From: Metabacillus sediminilitoris
GTDB taxonomy: Bacteria; Bacillota; Bacilli; Bacillales; Bacillaceae
NCBI RefSeq assembly: GCF_009720625.1
Contig: NZ_CP046266.1
Span: 3,667,501 to 3,731,500 of the forward strand
Direction of reading: 5' to 3'
Length of the DNA stretch: 64,000 nt
The notes under the pieces were generated by a model that searched no databases, was not told the DNA's origin, and saw only the letters and a list, made by a program, of their open reading frames with translations. The position numbers and the translations under genes are program-made. Of this stretch, positions 53,689 through 63,414 are shown one piece after another. Each line of letters opens with the position of its first letter. The first letter of the stretch is position 1.

Positions 53689-54966
53689 TTATGCTGTTTT
53701 ATTATTTATTGAATCTTTATCTTCACTTGGCAGGACTAAATTTAAGATGATTCCAATAATAGCTGCTAATGCCATTCCATGTAAATCGAAGCTACCATAT
53801 TTAAGTGTTGCACCGCCAATTCCGATTACTAAAATGACAGATGAAATGATAAGGTTACGGTTATTACCTAAGTTAATCTGATTATCAATCATCATTCGGA
53901 GTCCTGAAGATGCGATAATTCCGAAAAGCAGAATCGATACACCCCCCATAACTGGTGTAGGAATTGTACTTATAAAAGCTGATATTTTACCGATGAATCC
54001 AAAAACAATCGCAAAAACCGCTGCACCAGCGATGACAAACACACTATATACTCTAGTAATTGCAAGTACACCAATATTTTCTCCGTATGTTGTATTTGGT
54101 GGACCGCCTATTACTGCCGCGAGCATTGTTGCAACACCATCACCTAAAATTGAACGATGCAGTCCTGGTTTTTCTATATAATTTCTGCCCACTACTTTCC
54201 CTAAGACTAATTGGTGTCCGATGTGTTCTGAGATTGTAACGACAACTACTGGCACCATCAATAAAATAATTTCTAGCGAAAGTGCTGGAGTATAATCTAC
54301 AAATGGAATGATAAAATTTGGTGCTTGGAACCAATCTGCAGCAATAACTTTTGAAAAATCAATGATACCAATTGCTAGTGAATATAAGTAACCACCAGCA
54401 ATCCCGATTAATACTGGGATTAGATTGAAAAAACCTTTTAAAAAGATTGTGCTTATGATCGTAATAAGTAACGTAACGATTGCTACTGAAAAATACTGTA
54501 GGCTATATTCTTCACCATTTAATGTTGCCATGTCTACAGCTGTACTTGCCAATCCTAATCCGATGACAATAATGACTGGTCCAACAACAACTGGTGGTAA
54601 GATTTTCATAATCCATTTATGACCTGTTCCTTTAATAATTAAAGCAACAATCCCATATACAATACCTGCTATAAAACTTCCTACCATTGCTGCTCCCATT
54701 CCTGCAGAAGCCTTCGCAACAATGATCGGTGTTATGAATGCGAATGATGAACCGAGGTATGCTGGTACCTGGAATTTTGTAATAAGCAAAAATGCAAATG
54801 TTCCTAAACCACTTGAGATTAACGCTACTGCCGGGTCAAGCCCAACAAGGAACGGAACTAAAATTGTCGCACCAAACATCGCAAATAAATGCTGGAAGCT
54901 TAGGGCTAACCATGTCAATGGAGTTGGTTTATCTTTTACATCTAATATGATTTGTTCTTTTTCCAC
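53689..54966 (-). CDS. pyrP: uracil permease
   Basis: Proton-coupled uracil importer of the nucleobase-cation symporter 2 family. The 425 residues have about 12-14 membrane segments, the signature QHLFAMFGATILVP (about 26-39), and the substrate-site region GGPPNTTYGENIG (about 287-299). The start codon is GTG with GGGGG upstream. Lies between attenuators 2 and 3 as in B. subtilis. Confidence 0.95.
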   Translation of the reverse strand: MEKEQIILDVKDKPTPLTWLALSFQHLFAMFGATILVPFLVGLDPAVALISSGLGTFAFLLITKFQVPAYLGSSFAFITPIIVAKASAGMGAAMVGSFIAGIVYGIVALIIKGTGHKWIMKILPPVVVGPVIIVIGLGLASTAVDMATLNGEEYSLQYFSVAIVTLLITIISTIFLKGFFNLIPVLIGIAGGYLYSLAIGIIDFSKVIAADWFQAPNFIIPFVDYTPALSLEIILLMVPVVVVTISEHIGHQLVLGKVVGRNYIEKPGLHRSILGDGVATMLAAVIGGPPNTTYGENIGVLAITRVYSVFVIAGAAVFAIVFGFIGKISAFISTIPTPVMGGVSILLFGIIASSGLRMMIDNQINLGNNRNLIISSVILVIGIGGATLKYGSFDLHGMALAAIIGIILNLVLPSEDKDSINNKTA

Positions 54967-55027
54967 GTTTAAACCCCCGTTATGATATATTCATGTTAGT
55001 AAGCATTCAAGGATTGGTATATATAAA

Positions 55028-55140
55028 CAAAAAACCTCTTTGCCAGTTTGAATGCAAAGAGGTACAAAAAGATCATCAATCGCGTATGCAACTTGATCTT
55101 TATGTTTCCCTTTGCAGCCTCTCTGGACTATTTTTAAAAG
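55028..55140 (-). promoter_or_regulatory. PyrR attenuator 2 (pyrR-pyrP gap)
   Basis: PyrR binding loop AGTCCAGAGAGGCTG (55115-55129) followed by a terminator CCTCTTTGC/GCAAAGAGG (55035-55062) and six T. The GCAAAGGG segment next to the loop can pair with the terminator arm to form the antiterminator. Confidence 0.95.
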
Positions 55141-55143
55141 GGT

Positions 55144-55719
<576 letters not shown>

Positions 55720-55748
55720 TTATAAATTAGGATATACAAGAACCTTAA

Positions 55749-55870
55749 CAAAAAACCCTCTCATCAGATGTGAGAGGGTTGACGAAGACATAGTTCAACA
55801 AAGTCATAAATAGAGCTTTGCTATTTTATCCGTTCTCCTTCTCAGCCTCTCGGGACTGTGTTAAAGGTTC
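55749..55870 (-). promoter_or_regulatory. PyrR attenuator 1 (pyr operon 5' leader)
   Basis: PyrR binding loop AGTCCCGAGAGGCTG (55843-55857) and terminator AACCCTCTCA/TGAGAGGGTT (55754-55780) followed by T, upstream of pyrR. The loop differs from the other two by CCGAG in place of CAGAG, still within the known consensus. Confidence 0.95.
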
Positions 55871-55886
55871 CTATTAACTTAAAACC

Positions 55887-55915
55887 ATTATGACAAACAT
55901 GTAGAAATGTGTCAA
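55887..55915 (-). promoter_or_regulatory. pyr operon promoter
   Basis: Minus strand -35 TTGACA (55910-55915), 17-bp spacer, -10 CATAAT (55887-55892), a near-consensus sigma-A promoter. The -35 hexamer overlaps the rluD stop codon. Confidence 0.85.
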
Positions 55916-56826
55916 TGATTATTTTTTATTTGCTCTAACACTTGCTGAAACTCTAGAGGTAGAGGTGCTTCAAACTCTAAATATTCTTTTGTACGAGGAT
56001 GTTCAAACCCTAAAATTCCCGCATGGAGAGCCTGTCCATTAATTGGTAACGTCTTTTTGGGACCATATTTCGGATCTCCAACTAGTGGATATCCAATATA
56101 TTTCATATGAACACGAATTTGATGTGTTCTTCCTGTTTCAAGCTGACATTCTACAAACGTAAAGTTGTCATACCGCTCGATGACATTAAAGTGGGTAACG
56201 GCTTCTTTACTGCTTACATTTGTTACTGTCATACTTTGTCTGTCAACTTTGTCACGGCCGATAGGTGCATTAATTGTGCCATGGTCATGCTGAATACTTC
56301 CATGAACAATTGCTTTATATCTTCTAGTCACTGTTTTGTTAACAAGTTGATCTACTAATGATTCATGTGCCATATCATTTTTGGCAACCATTAATAATCC
56401 TGACGTATCTTTATCGATACGATGGACAATGCCAGGTCTTAATACACCATTTATTCCTGAAAGATCCTGACAATGAGCCATTAAGCCATTTACCAATGTT
56501 CCACTCATATGTCCAGGTGCTGGATGCACAACCATCCCTTTCGGTTTATTTACAACAAGCACATCTTGATCTTCATAATAAATATCAAGATTCATTTGTT
56601 CTGCAACAACATCTAATGGTTCTGGATCTGGAATGACAACTACAATACGATCTTGCGGTTGACATTTATAGTTTGTTTTAACTGGGTTGTCATTTACTTT
56701 AACAGAACCTTCTTTAATCCAAATCTGCACCTGTGATCGTGACCACTCACCATTATATGTTGATAAAAATTTATCAATCCGCTCATTTTTCTGTTCTTCA
56801 CTTACCTGTAATTCAATGATGTCCAT
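55912..56826 (-). CDS. rluD: RluD-family 23S rRNA pseudouridine synthase (YlyB)
   Basis: Isomerises specific uridines of 23S rRNA. The 304 residues comprise an N-terminal S4 RNA-binding domain (about 14-75) and a catalytic domain with the nucleophile Asp138 in HRIDKDTSGL, plus GRTHQIRVH (about 228-236). The start adjoins the lspA stop with no gap. Equivalent to B. subtilis YlyB; the exact target uridines are inferred from E. coli RluD. Confidence 0.93.
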   Translation of the reverse strand: MDIIELQVSEEQKNERIDKFLSTYNGEWSRSQVQIWIKEGSVKVNDNPVKTNYKCQPQDRIVVVIPDPEPLDVVAEQMNLDIYYEDQDVLVVNKPKGMVVHPAPGHMSGTLVNGLMAHCQDLSGINGVLRPGIVHRIDKDTSGLLMVAKNDMAHESLVDQLVNKTVTRRYKAIVHGSIQHDHGTINAPIGRDKVDRQSMTVTNVSSKEAVTHFNVIERYDNFTFVECQLETGRTHQIRVHMKYIGYPLVGDPKYGPKKTLPINGQALHAGILGFEHPRTKEYLEFEAPLPLEFQQVLEQIKNNH

Positions 56827-57294
56827 TTATATTTTCTCCTTCTTTTGTTTCCCTTCAAAAAACAACATATGAATAAATAACAAAACAACTCCCACACATA
56901 GTGCTGAATCAGCAACATTAAAAATAGGAAAGTCATATGAAAAAATGTATGTATTAATAAAGTCGACAACTTCTTTACGAAATAAACGGTCAATGAAATT
57001 TCCAATTGCTCCGCCCAGCATTAAACCAAGAGCAATTCCCATTACCTTATATTCCTTCGTATATTTTTGGATGTAATAAATGATACCGACAATTACAATA
57101 GCTGTTATGATGTAAAAGAACCACATTTGCCCTTGCAAGATCCCCCATGCTGCTCCGCGATTTCGATGTGATGTAATATATAAGAAATTTTCGATAATAG
57201 TAATATTTTCTCCAAGTTCCATATTTTTAACAATAAGCCATTTTGTCACTTGATCGATTACAATGATAATTGCTGCTATTATGTAATAAAACAC
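56827..57294 (-). CDS. lspA: lipoprotein signal peptidase
   Basis: Aspartic membrane protease (SPase II) cleaving lipoprotein signal peptides. It has 155 residues, four membrane helices and the catalytic aspartates in [10 protein letters not shown] and [12 protein letters not shown] set the start at GTG 57294, which aligns with other Bacillus LspA N-termini and has GGGGA six bases upstream; a TTG at 57306 is the alternative. Confidence 0.94.
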   Translation of the reverse strand: MFYYIIAAIIIVIDQVTKWLIVKNMELGENITIIENFLYITSHRNRGAAWGILQGQMWFFYIITAIVIVGIIYYIQKYTKEYKVMGIALGLMLGGAIGNFIDRLFRKEVVDFINTYIFSYDFPIFNVADSALCVGVVLLFIHMLFFEGKQKKEKI

Positions 57295-57350
57295 AAACTT
57301 CCCCAACTTTCCATTATTCTAAAAGTAAATTTCGATATTTATCCATTAGA

Positions 57351-57380
57351 ATTGTACCATATATAAAAAGAACGCGTAAA
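57351..57380 (-). promoter_or_regulatory. probable lspA-rluD promoter
   Basis: Minus strand -35 TTTACG (57375-57380), 18-bp spacer, -10 TACAAT (57351-57356) preceded by TGG, an extended -10. Confidence 0.5.
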
Positions 57381-57414
57381 GCAAGTTACGATAGGGAACC
57401 CACCATCATAATAA

Positions 57415-57462
57415 AAGCCTGACCTTATTTGTGTATAAGAGCACATTACAAGGTCAGACTTT
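57415..57462 (-). terminator. intrinsic terminator after ylyA
   Basis: AAGCCTGACCTT (57415-57426) pairs with AAGGTCAGACTT (57450-57461) with one mismatch; it is 17 bases beyond the ylyA stop, and the minus strand continues TTTTATTATG. Confidence 0.75.
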
Positions 57463-57478
57463 CAAAAGAAGAAATGGA

Positions 57479-57841
57479 TTAAAAATCACTTCCAGTGATA
57501 TATGTTTCTTCATGGGTATAATCGTATTGAGGAAGAGATTTTCGTTCAAATAATTCTTGAAAATAAAAATCATAAATTGTTCTTGCTGTAGGGAGTATCC
57601 TTAATTTTTCGAAAGGAATTTCTTGACCTGTTTCTTCACAAAAACCATATATTCCTTTATCAATTTTCATTAAGGCACGTTCGACATCTTGAAGTTCCTC
57701 TTTAATATGATGCATCAAAGTACTACTTTTCCCTTGATGGTCATCACAAGTCATTTCAAACAAACTGTGATCAAATAACCTCGTTCGCAGTTCTTCTTTC
57801 ATCACTTGCAATTCATACCGGATCCCATAATATTTATTCAA
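57479..57841 (-). CDS. ylyA: TraR/DksA-family protein YlyA
   Basis: Small protein related to TraR/DksA-type RNA polymerase modulators, like YteA and YocK of B. subtilis. The 120 residues have an N-terminal alpha-helical coiled-coil part and a C-terminal domain with GIYGFCEETGQEIPFEKL. Of the four cysteines of a normal C4 zinc finger only one (in FCEETG) is kept; the later pair is replaced by TIYDFYF. I place the start at TTG 57841, nine bases from AAGGAG; a TTG at 57850 abuts it. Function unknown. Confidence 0.85.
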   Translation of the reverse strand: MNKYYGIRYELQVMKEELRTRLFDHSLFEMTCDDHQGKSSTLMHHIKEELQDVERALMKIDKGIYGFCEETGQEIPFEKLRILPTARTIYDFYFQELFERKSLPQYDYTHEETYITGSDF

Positions 57842-58033
57842 GATGGACAACTCCTTATCCTTCTTTTGTTGTAATTTTAGTTTAACCTGAGAAAACTTTA
57901 CTCACCCTAATAAGAATTTTCCTGTGAATGAAAACGGTGCTAACTAAGTGTTTAATTTGTTTAATGGATATTTTTTACCCTTTGACTTTCTTCACTAAAC
58001 GTTTTTGGTAAAAATGGGCTTGTAATCAAAAAG

Positions 58034-58093
58034 GGACTGACCAATGAAAGTGTAGTCTAAAACATTTAGTGCTACACTTCTAGCGGTCAGTCC
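58034..58093 (-). terminator. intrinsic terminator after ileS
   Basis: GGACTGACC (58034-58042) pairs with GGTCAGTCC (58085-58093), with a second internal stem AAGTGTAG/CTACACTT. TTTTT follows on the minus strand. It lies 11 bases past the ileS stop. The rest of the ylyA-ileS gap (57851-58020) shows nothing else. Confidence 0.9.
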
Positions 58094-58104
58094 TTGCTTA
58101 TTTA

Positions 58105-60876
58105 TTATTCAGCAATATAATGATTTTTTACTATATCTGCACAACGTTGACAAAGTGTTGGATGATCAGCCACTTGACCTACTTCAGGTGTTACAATCCA
58201 ACAACGTTCACACGTTTCACCGTTTGCTTGTGTAATGACAATCTTTACTGAATCAAAAACTTGGGCATTTTCTGGTGCTGTGTCATAATCACCAGCAATT
58301 TCAAACCCAGAAACAATAAATAATTGCTTTAAATTTTCTTCAACCGATTCAAGTAGCATCTTTGCTTCTTGATTTGGATATAAAGAAATACTTGCAGTTA
58401 AAGATTTACCAATGATCTTTTCATTTCGAGCTACTTCTAAAGCCTTTAATACATCGTCTCGTAATGACATAAATGCATCCCATTTGCTTTCTAATTCATC
58501 TGCATTAGGATATTCTTTCACTTCTGGCATATCAACTAATTGAACACTTTCTTCTGTTACTGAACTAATATGTTCCCATACTTCATCGGCTGTATGAGGC
58601 AGAATTGGTGTAACCAATTTAACAAGTGCCATAAGTGTTTCATGGAGTACCGTTTGAATTGCACGTCTATCTAAGTTTTCTTCTGATTCAATATATAAAA
58701 CATCTTTAGCAAAATCTAAATAGAACGAACTTAATTCAATCGTACAGAAATTATGAACAGCATGATAGATGGCTGCAAATTCGTATTGATCATATGCTTC
58801 TTTTACACGTTTAGTTAATTTATTCAACTTTACAAGCATATAACGATCAACTTCGCGAAGATTTTCTAGGTTAACAGAATCTGACGTTGGATTAAAGTCA
58901 GCTAGATTACCGAGTAAGAAACGGAATGTGTTACGGATTTTACGATAAACCTCTGCAACTTGTTTTAAAATTGCATCTGATACACGAACGTCTGCTTGAT
59001 AATCCACAGAAGCTACCCATAATCGTAAAATATCTCCACCTAGTTGTTTCATTACTTTTTCTGGTACAACTGTATTACCTAATGATTTACTCATTTTACG
59101 CCCTTGACCATCTAGAGCAAAACCATGGCTTAATACCCCTTTATATGGTGCTTTGCCAGTCACAGCTACAGCAGTTGATAATGATGAGTTAAACCATCCT
59201 CGATATTGGTCAGAACCTTCTAAATATAGATCTGCAGGTCTTTGAAGTTCATCTCTTTCTAATAGTACTGCTTGATGTGATGAACCTGAATCAAACCAAA
59301 CATCCATAATATCCGTTTCTTTAGTAAAGTTCCCATTTGGACTGTTTTCGTGTGTAAATCCTTCTGGTAAAAGATCTTTTGCTTCACGCTCAAACCAAAC
59401 ATTTGACCCATGTTCACGGAATAAGTTAGAAACGTGATCGATTGTTTCATCTGTAATAATCGGATCACCATTTTCCGCATAGAAAACTGGGATCGGAACA
59501 CCCCATGCACGCTGACGTGAAATACACCAGTCGCCACGGTCGCGAACCATATTGTATAGTCTTGTTTCTCCCCATGCCGGAACCCATTTTGTTTCCCTAA
59601 TGGCTGTCAAAAGGTCTTCACGGAAATCTTTAATGGAAGCAAACCATTGTGCTGTTGCACGGAAGATTGTTGGCTTTTTCGTTCTCCAGTCATGTGGATA
59701 TGAATGTGTAATAAATTGAAGCTTTAATAATGCCCCTACTTCTTGTAATTTTTCTGTAATTGCCTTATTTGCTTCATCATAGAACAAGCCATCAAAGCCT
59801 GTAGCTTCATTCGTCATATATCCTTTTTCATCAACAGGACATAAAACATCTAAACCATATTTTTGACCGATGATAAAATCATCTTCACCATGTCCTGGTG
59901 CTGTATGGACACAACCAGTACCACCATCACTTGTTACATGTTCACCTAGCATTACTAGTGATTCTCGGTCATAAATTGGATGTTTCGCAACAACACGATC
60001 AAGCTCAGAACCTTTCAATGTTCGAACAACTTCATAATTTTCCCACTCAATTGTTTTTGCAACAGTTTCAACTAAAGCAGAAGCAACTACATATTTCTCA
60101 CCAGCTACTGAAACTACACTATATTCTAATTCTGGATGAACAGAAATCCCTAAATTTGCAGGAATAGTCCAAGGAGTTGTTGTCCAAATGATAATTTTTT
60201 CATCATTAGTTAGAACACCTTTCCCATCTGTAACAGAGAATGCCACATAAATAGATGGTGAGCGCTTGTCAGCATATTCGATCTCTGCTTCAGCAAGTGC
60301 AGACTCACTTGAAGGTGACCAGTATACTGGTTTTAAGCCTTTGTAAATATAGCCCTTCTTCGCCATTTCACCAAATACTTTAATTTGTTGTGCTTCATAA
60401 GCTGGTGTTAATGTTACATATGGGTTATCCCAATCACCACGTACTCCTAAACGCTTAAATTGCTCACGTTGCCCGTTAATTTGCTGCCAAGCATATTCTT
60501 CACAAAGCTTACGAAAATCAGCAACAGACATTTCTTTTCGTTTAACTTTTTTATTTTTCGTTAATGCCGTTTCAATTGGTAAACCATGTGTATCCCAACC
60601 CGGTACATACGGTGAACAATATCCACTCATTGATTTATATCGTACGATAAAATCTTTTAATATTTTGTTAAGTGCATGGCCCATATGAATGTCACCATTT
60701 GCGTAAGGAGGTCCATCATGCAAAATGAAAAGAGGACGATCTTTTGTACGTTCCTGCACTTTTTTATAAATATCCATTTTTTCCCATTTCTCTTGCATTA
60801 ATGGCTCTCTGTTTGGTAAATTTCCTCGCATTGGAAATTCTGTCTTTGGCATAAGTAATGTATCTTTATACTCCAT
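58105..60876 (-). CDS. ileS: isoleucyl-tRNA synthetase
   Basis: Class I synthetase charging tRNA-Ile. The 923 residues contain HMGH (64-67), the CP1 editing domain (about 200-400, with TTPWT), KMSKS (about residue 595), the anticodon-binding domain, and a C-terminal zinc module CERCW...CQRC. The length and the zinc module indicate the mupirocin-sensitive bacterial type. Regulated by the T-box leader upstream. Confidence 0.97.
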   Translation of the reverse strand: MEYKDTLLMPKTEFPMRGNLPNREPLMQEKWEKMDIYKKVQERTKDRPLFILHDGPPYANGDIHMGHALNKILKDFIVRYKSMSGYCSPYVPGWDTHGLPIETALTKNKKVKRKEMSVADFRKLCEEYAWQQINGQREQFKRLGVRGDWDNPYVTLTPAYEAQQIKVFGEMAKKGYIYKGLKPVYWSPSSESALAEAEIEYADKRSPSIYVAFSVTDGKGVLTNDEKIIIWTTTPWTIPANLGISVHPELEYSVVSVAGEKYVVASALVETVAKTIEWENYEVVRTLKGSELDRVVAKHPIYDRESLVMLGEHVTSDGGTGCVHTAPGHGEDDFIIGQKYGLDVLCPVDEKGYMTNEATGFDGLFYDEANKAITEKLQEVGALLKLQFITHSYPHDWRTKKPTIFRATAQWFASIKDFREDLLTAIRETKWVPAWGETRLYNMVRDRGDWCISRQRAWGVPIPVFYAENGDPIITDETIDHVSNLFREHGSNVWFEREAKDLLPEGFTHENSPNGNFTKETDIMDVWFDSGSSHQAVLLERDELQRPADLYLEGSDQYRGWFNSSLSTAVAVTGKAPYKGVLSHGFALDGQGRKMSKSLGNTVVPEKVMKQLGGDILRLWVASVDYQADVRVSDAILKQVAEVYRKIRNTFRFLLGNLADFNPTSDSVNLENLREVDRYMLVKLNKLTKRVKEAYDQYEFAAIYHAVHNFCTIELSSFYLDFAKDVLYIESEENLDRRAIQTVLHETLMALVKLVTPILPHTADEVWEHISSVTEESVQLVDMPEVKEYPNADELESKWDAFMSLRDDVLKALEVARNEKIIGKSLTASISLYPNQEAKMLLESVEENLKQLFIVSGFEIAGDYDTAPENAQVFDSVKIVITQANGETCERCWIVTPEVGQVADHPTLCQRCADIVKNHYIAE

Positions 60877-60917
60877 TATTAACTAGCCTCCATCATCATG
60901 ATTGGTTTTTAAAAACA

Positions 60918-61175
60918 CAAAAAACCCTCTCATCCCAAAAGGGACGAGAAGGTTTATCTCGCGGTACCACCCTATTAGATTAATATAACCAAAAGGCCAA
61001 TAATCCACTCTAGCATTCGTAACGAGAATGACACGCCATTGCTTACTTATTGATAATGTTCAGCATGGAACTCTAGGGTGATTTTCGTCCTTTTCCTTAT
61101 ATCGAGCTTCCACCATCCTCGATTCGCTAAATAAGGTTTGCAAAGGATTACTGTTCCCTGTCACCGTTTAAATAT
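60918..61175 (-). promoter_or_regulatory. T-box leader of ileS with AUC (Ile) specifier
   Basis: On the minus strand the 5' part forms Stem I; the specifier AUC (61080-61082, in GAAAATCACCC) is an isoleucine codon. AGGGTGGTACCGCG, the T-box, lies at 60960-60973, and the terminator CCTTCTCGTCCC/GGGATGAGAGGG plus T6 at 60919-60952. Uncharged tRNA-Ile pairing should stabilise the antiterminator and allow ileS expression. The Stem I start is approximate. Confidence 0.96.
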
Positions 61176-61203
61176 CAAAAAATTAATTGTTCTAAGTTTT
61201 CAT

Positions 61204-61233
61204 ATTATATGCGAAAAATTCTTTAAAAGTCAA
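61204..61233 (-). promoter_or_regulatory. ileS promoter
   Basis: Minus strand -35 TTGACT (61228-61233), 18-bp spacer, -10 TATAAT (61204-61209), placed directly after divIVA and about 30 bases ahead of the T-box leader. Confidence 0.8.
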
Positions 61234-61235
61234 GT

Positions 61236-61742
61236 CTAGCTTTTTGTTTCTTCAGCTTCGCCGAAAATAGGCTCTACTTCATACTCTAATAAGTGATCCC
61301 AATCATCATTTTTAAGTAGGTCAAGCTGTGCTTCAATTAGCATTTGGAAACGAGTTCTAAACACTTTTGACTGCTTTTTCAGCTCCTCAATTTCCATTGC
61401 AATTTTTCGGGATTTTACTAATGATTCATTAATAATACGATCAGCGTTTTTCTCTGCTTCTTTAATGATCAGTTTAGACTCCTTTTGAGCATTACGCTTT
61501 ACGTCTTCTCCCGCTTCTTGAGCAATGATAATCGATTTATTCAGGGTATCTTCAATATTTGTAAAATGGCCCAATTTCTCAGTTAATTCTGTTACACGAG
61601 ATTCAAGCTCTTTTTTTTCGCGGATAATCATTTCATAATCTTTAATGACTTGATCCAAAAACTCATTTACTTCATCTTCATCATACCCACGAAACCCTTT
61701 ATTAAATTCCTTATTATGGATATCTAATGGTGTTAAAGGCAC
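61236..61742 (-). CDS. divIVA: cell division site protein DivIVA
   Basis: Coiled-coil protein recruited to curved membranes at septa and poles, directing Min proteins and sporulation events. The 168 residues start with the DivIVA membrane-binding domain (PLTPLDIHNKEF, FRGYDEDEVNEFLDQV) followed by long coiled coils. The start is GTG 61742, matching the usual MPLTP N-terminus, with GGAGGTGG upstream; a 17-residue in-frame extension is rejected. Confidence 0.96.
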   Translation of the reverse strand: MPLTPLDIHNKEFNKGFRGYDEDEVNEFLDQVIKDYEMIIREKKELESRVTELTEKLGHFTNIEDTLNKSIIIAQEAGEDVKRNAQKESKLIIKEAEKNADRIINESLVKSRKIAMEIEELKKQSKVFRTRFQMLIEAQLDLLKNDDWDHLLEYEVEPIFGEAEETKS

Positions 61743-61859
61743 GGATGCCACCTCCAATATATATGTAGTGAAATAGTTAATCCCTGTCAACATTATAAAT
61801 CATAATTCGACAGGTATGTTGAAAATCCTGCTAAAACTTAAAATTTATTTAAAAAATGA

Positions 61860-62636
61860 TTATTTCCAAACGTGAAATACGATTCTAAATCGATCTTTTT
61901 TTGTTTTACCTTCAATTGCTGTAACTTTACTACGACCATATCCGCGTACTGAAAGTGTATCACCTTCACGGCACTCGAAAGAAACTGATTCAACTGTTTT
62001 CCAATTGACCTTTACAAGTCCGTTTGTAATAAGCGGTTGTATTTTTTGTCGTGAAATATTATAAACAGCTGAACCTATTACATCTAGACGCAGTGATGAG
62101 ACCGTTGTAACGATCTCTTGGTATACTTCTGCCTGTGGTGAAAATTCATTAAGTTCTTTTTCTTTTAACGTAACTTTGGCACGTCCAACTTCTAGAAAAT
62201 TAGTTATTAAATAATCTGAAATTTCTCTAGCACAAACGAACTGCACGGTCTCATTGCTAAATCGAATATCTCCGAATTTAGACCGCTTTATTCCTAAACT
62301 CATAAGCGCCCCTAAAACTTGACGATGCTGAAGAGTGATAAATTTACTTGCATACTTTACTTCAAAAAGAGTTAATTTGAAATCTTCATTTTCCGGCTGA
62401 AAATAGTCTGGATATAGCAATGCCCTTTTACGTTCAGTATCCAGGACACCACCTTGAAATGAAACTTTCACTTCAGAGTGATCCCCTATGACTGAGAAAA
62501 CGATTTCTTGTTCTCTAGGATCTAAAAAGTCCGTTAGTTTAGGGCTATATTGAGTTATAACGCTCTCCTTCCATTGAAGGACCTGATCGATAAAATGTTT
62601 TTCTTCACGCCGAAAGTGTTGATATAAGTGATCCAT
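61860..62636 (-). CDS. ylmH: S4-domain RNA-binding protein YlmH
   Basis: RNA-binding protein of the division cluster; homologues have been linked to ribosome quality control on the 50S subunit. The 258 residues have an N-terminal YlmH domain (DFLDPREQ, about 34-41; GIKRSKFGDI) and a C-terminal S4 domain (about 183-245; SRQKIQPLITNGLVKVNW). The ATG at 62636 has GGAG upstream. Located between ylmG and divIVA as in most Firmicutes. Confidence 0.93.
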   Translation of the reverse strand: MDHLYQHFRREEKHFIDQVLQWKESVITQYSPKLTDFLDPREQEIVFSVIGDHSEVKVSFQGGVLDTERKRALLYPDYFQPENEDFKLTLFEVKYASKFITLQHRQVLGALMSLGIKRSKFGDIRFSNETVQFVCAREISDYLITNFLEVGRAKVTLKEKELNEFSPQAEVYQEIVTTVSSLRLDVIGSAVYNISRQKIQPLITNGLVKVNWKTVESVSFECREGDTLSVRGYGRSKVTAIEGKTKKDRFRIVFHVWK

Positions 62637-62695
62637 TGTCACAACTCCAATTACACAATCTATCTTAGAAGTAAAAAGAGGGACCAAATAGTCCC

Positions 62696-62959
62696 TTAGC
62701 CAAGCATTCTAAAAAGTGATGCAACTCCATATTGTGCAAATTTTAATGCCAAAATTGCTACAATTGGTGAGATATCAATCATTCCTAAAGGAGGAATAAT
62801 TTTTCGAAATGGCTCTAAATAAGGTTCACAAATTTTAGCCAATATTTGTCCAAAACCAGATTCTCTCGCGCCAGGAAACCATGATAGTAAAATATAAATG
62901 ATGATCGCATACGAATAAAAAGTTAACAGTGTAGTAATTAAGCTAAATATTATGTCCAT
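62696..62959 (-). CDS. ylmG: YggT-family membrane protein YlmG
   Basis: Small integral membrane protein, 87 residues, two membrane segments (about 5-25 and 66-84) and the conserved loop [13 protein letters not shown]. Function unclear; genetic links to cell division and, in plastid homologues, nucleoid distribution. Follows sepF by seven bases. AAAGGTGG lies upstream of the ATG. Confidence 0.92.
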   Translation of the reverse strand: MDIIFSLITTLLTFYSYAIIIYILLSWFPGARESGFGQILAKICEPYLEPFRKIIPPLGMIDISPIVAILALKFAQYGVASLFRMLG

Positions 62960-62966
62960 GTCGAGT

Positions 62967-63413
62967 TTACCACCTTTGATGTTCTTCTTCTGAGATTAGC
63001 TCAGAAATAGATCCTGATACATCTACATTATCAGGTGTGCATAAAAAAATATTTGTGCCAATTCGTTGAATATCGCCTCCGATTGCATACACAGTTCCAC
63101 TTAAAAAATCTACAATCCGTTTAGCTTGGTCTCTTTGAATACTTTGAAGATTAACGACAACTGCACGGCGATTTTTTAATTGATCCGCAATTTCCTGTGC
63201 TTCAGCATAAACCCTTGGCTCACATAAAATAACTTTAGAAGATTTTTGGATACTTTGCAAACTTACTACATTTTGCTTAGTTGATTGAGTTTGCGGCTTT
63301 TGGGAAATTGGTTGTTGTTCTTCATATTCTTGTTGCATTTCCTCATTTTCAACATATTCATATTCTTCATCATCTAATGCAAAAAAACTTTTAAACCGAT
63401 TTTTAATAGACAT
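62967..63413 (-). CDS. sepF: cell division protein SepF
   Basis: Membrane-associated protein that bundles and anchors FtsZ at the septum. The 148 residues have an amphipathic N-terminal anchor ([13 protein letters not shown]), an acidic glutamine-rich linker (about 15-50) and the SepF core (about 60-140; [25 protein letters not shown] region). ATG at 63413 has CGGAGGTG upstream; it starts one base after the ylmE stop. A 14-residue extension is rejected. Confidence 0.95.
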   Translation of the reverse strand: MSIKNRFKSFFALDDEEYEYVENEEMQQEYEEQQPISQKPQTQSTKQNVVSLQSIQKSSKVILCEPRVYAEAQEIADQLKNRRAVVVNLQSIQRDQAKRIVDFLSGTVYAIGGDIQRIGTNIFLCTPDNVDVSGSISELISEEEHQRW

Positions 63414-63414
63414 T

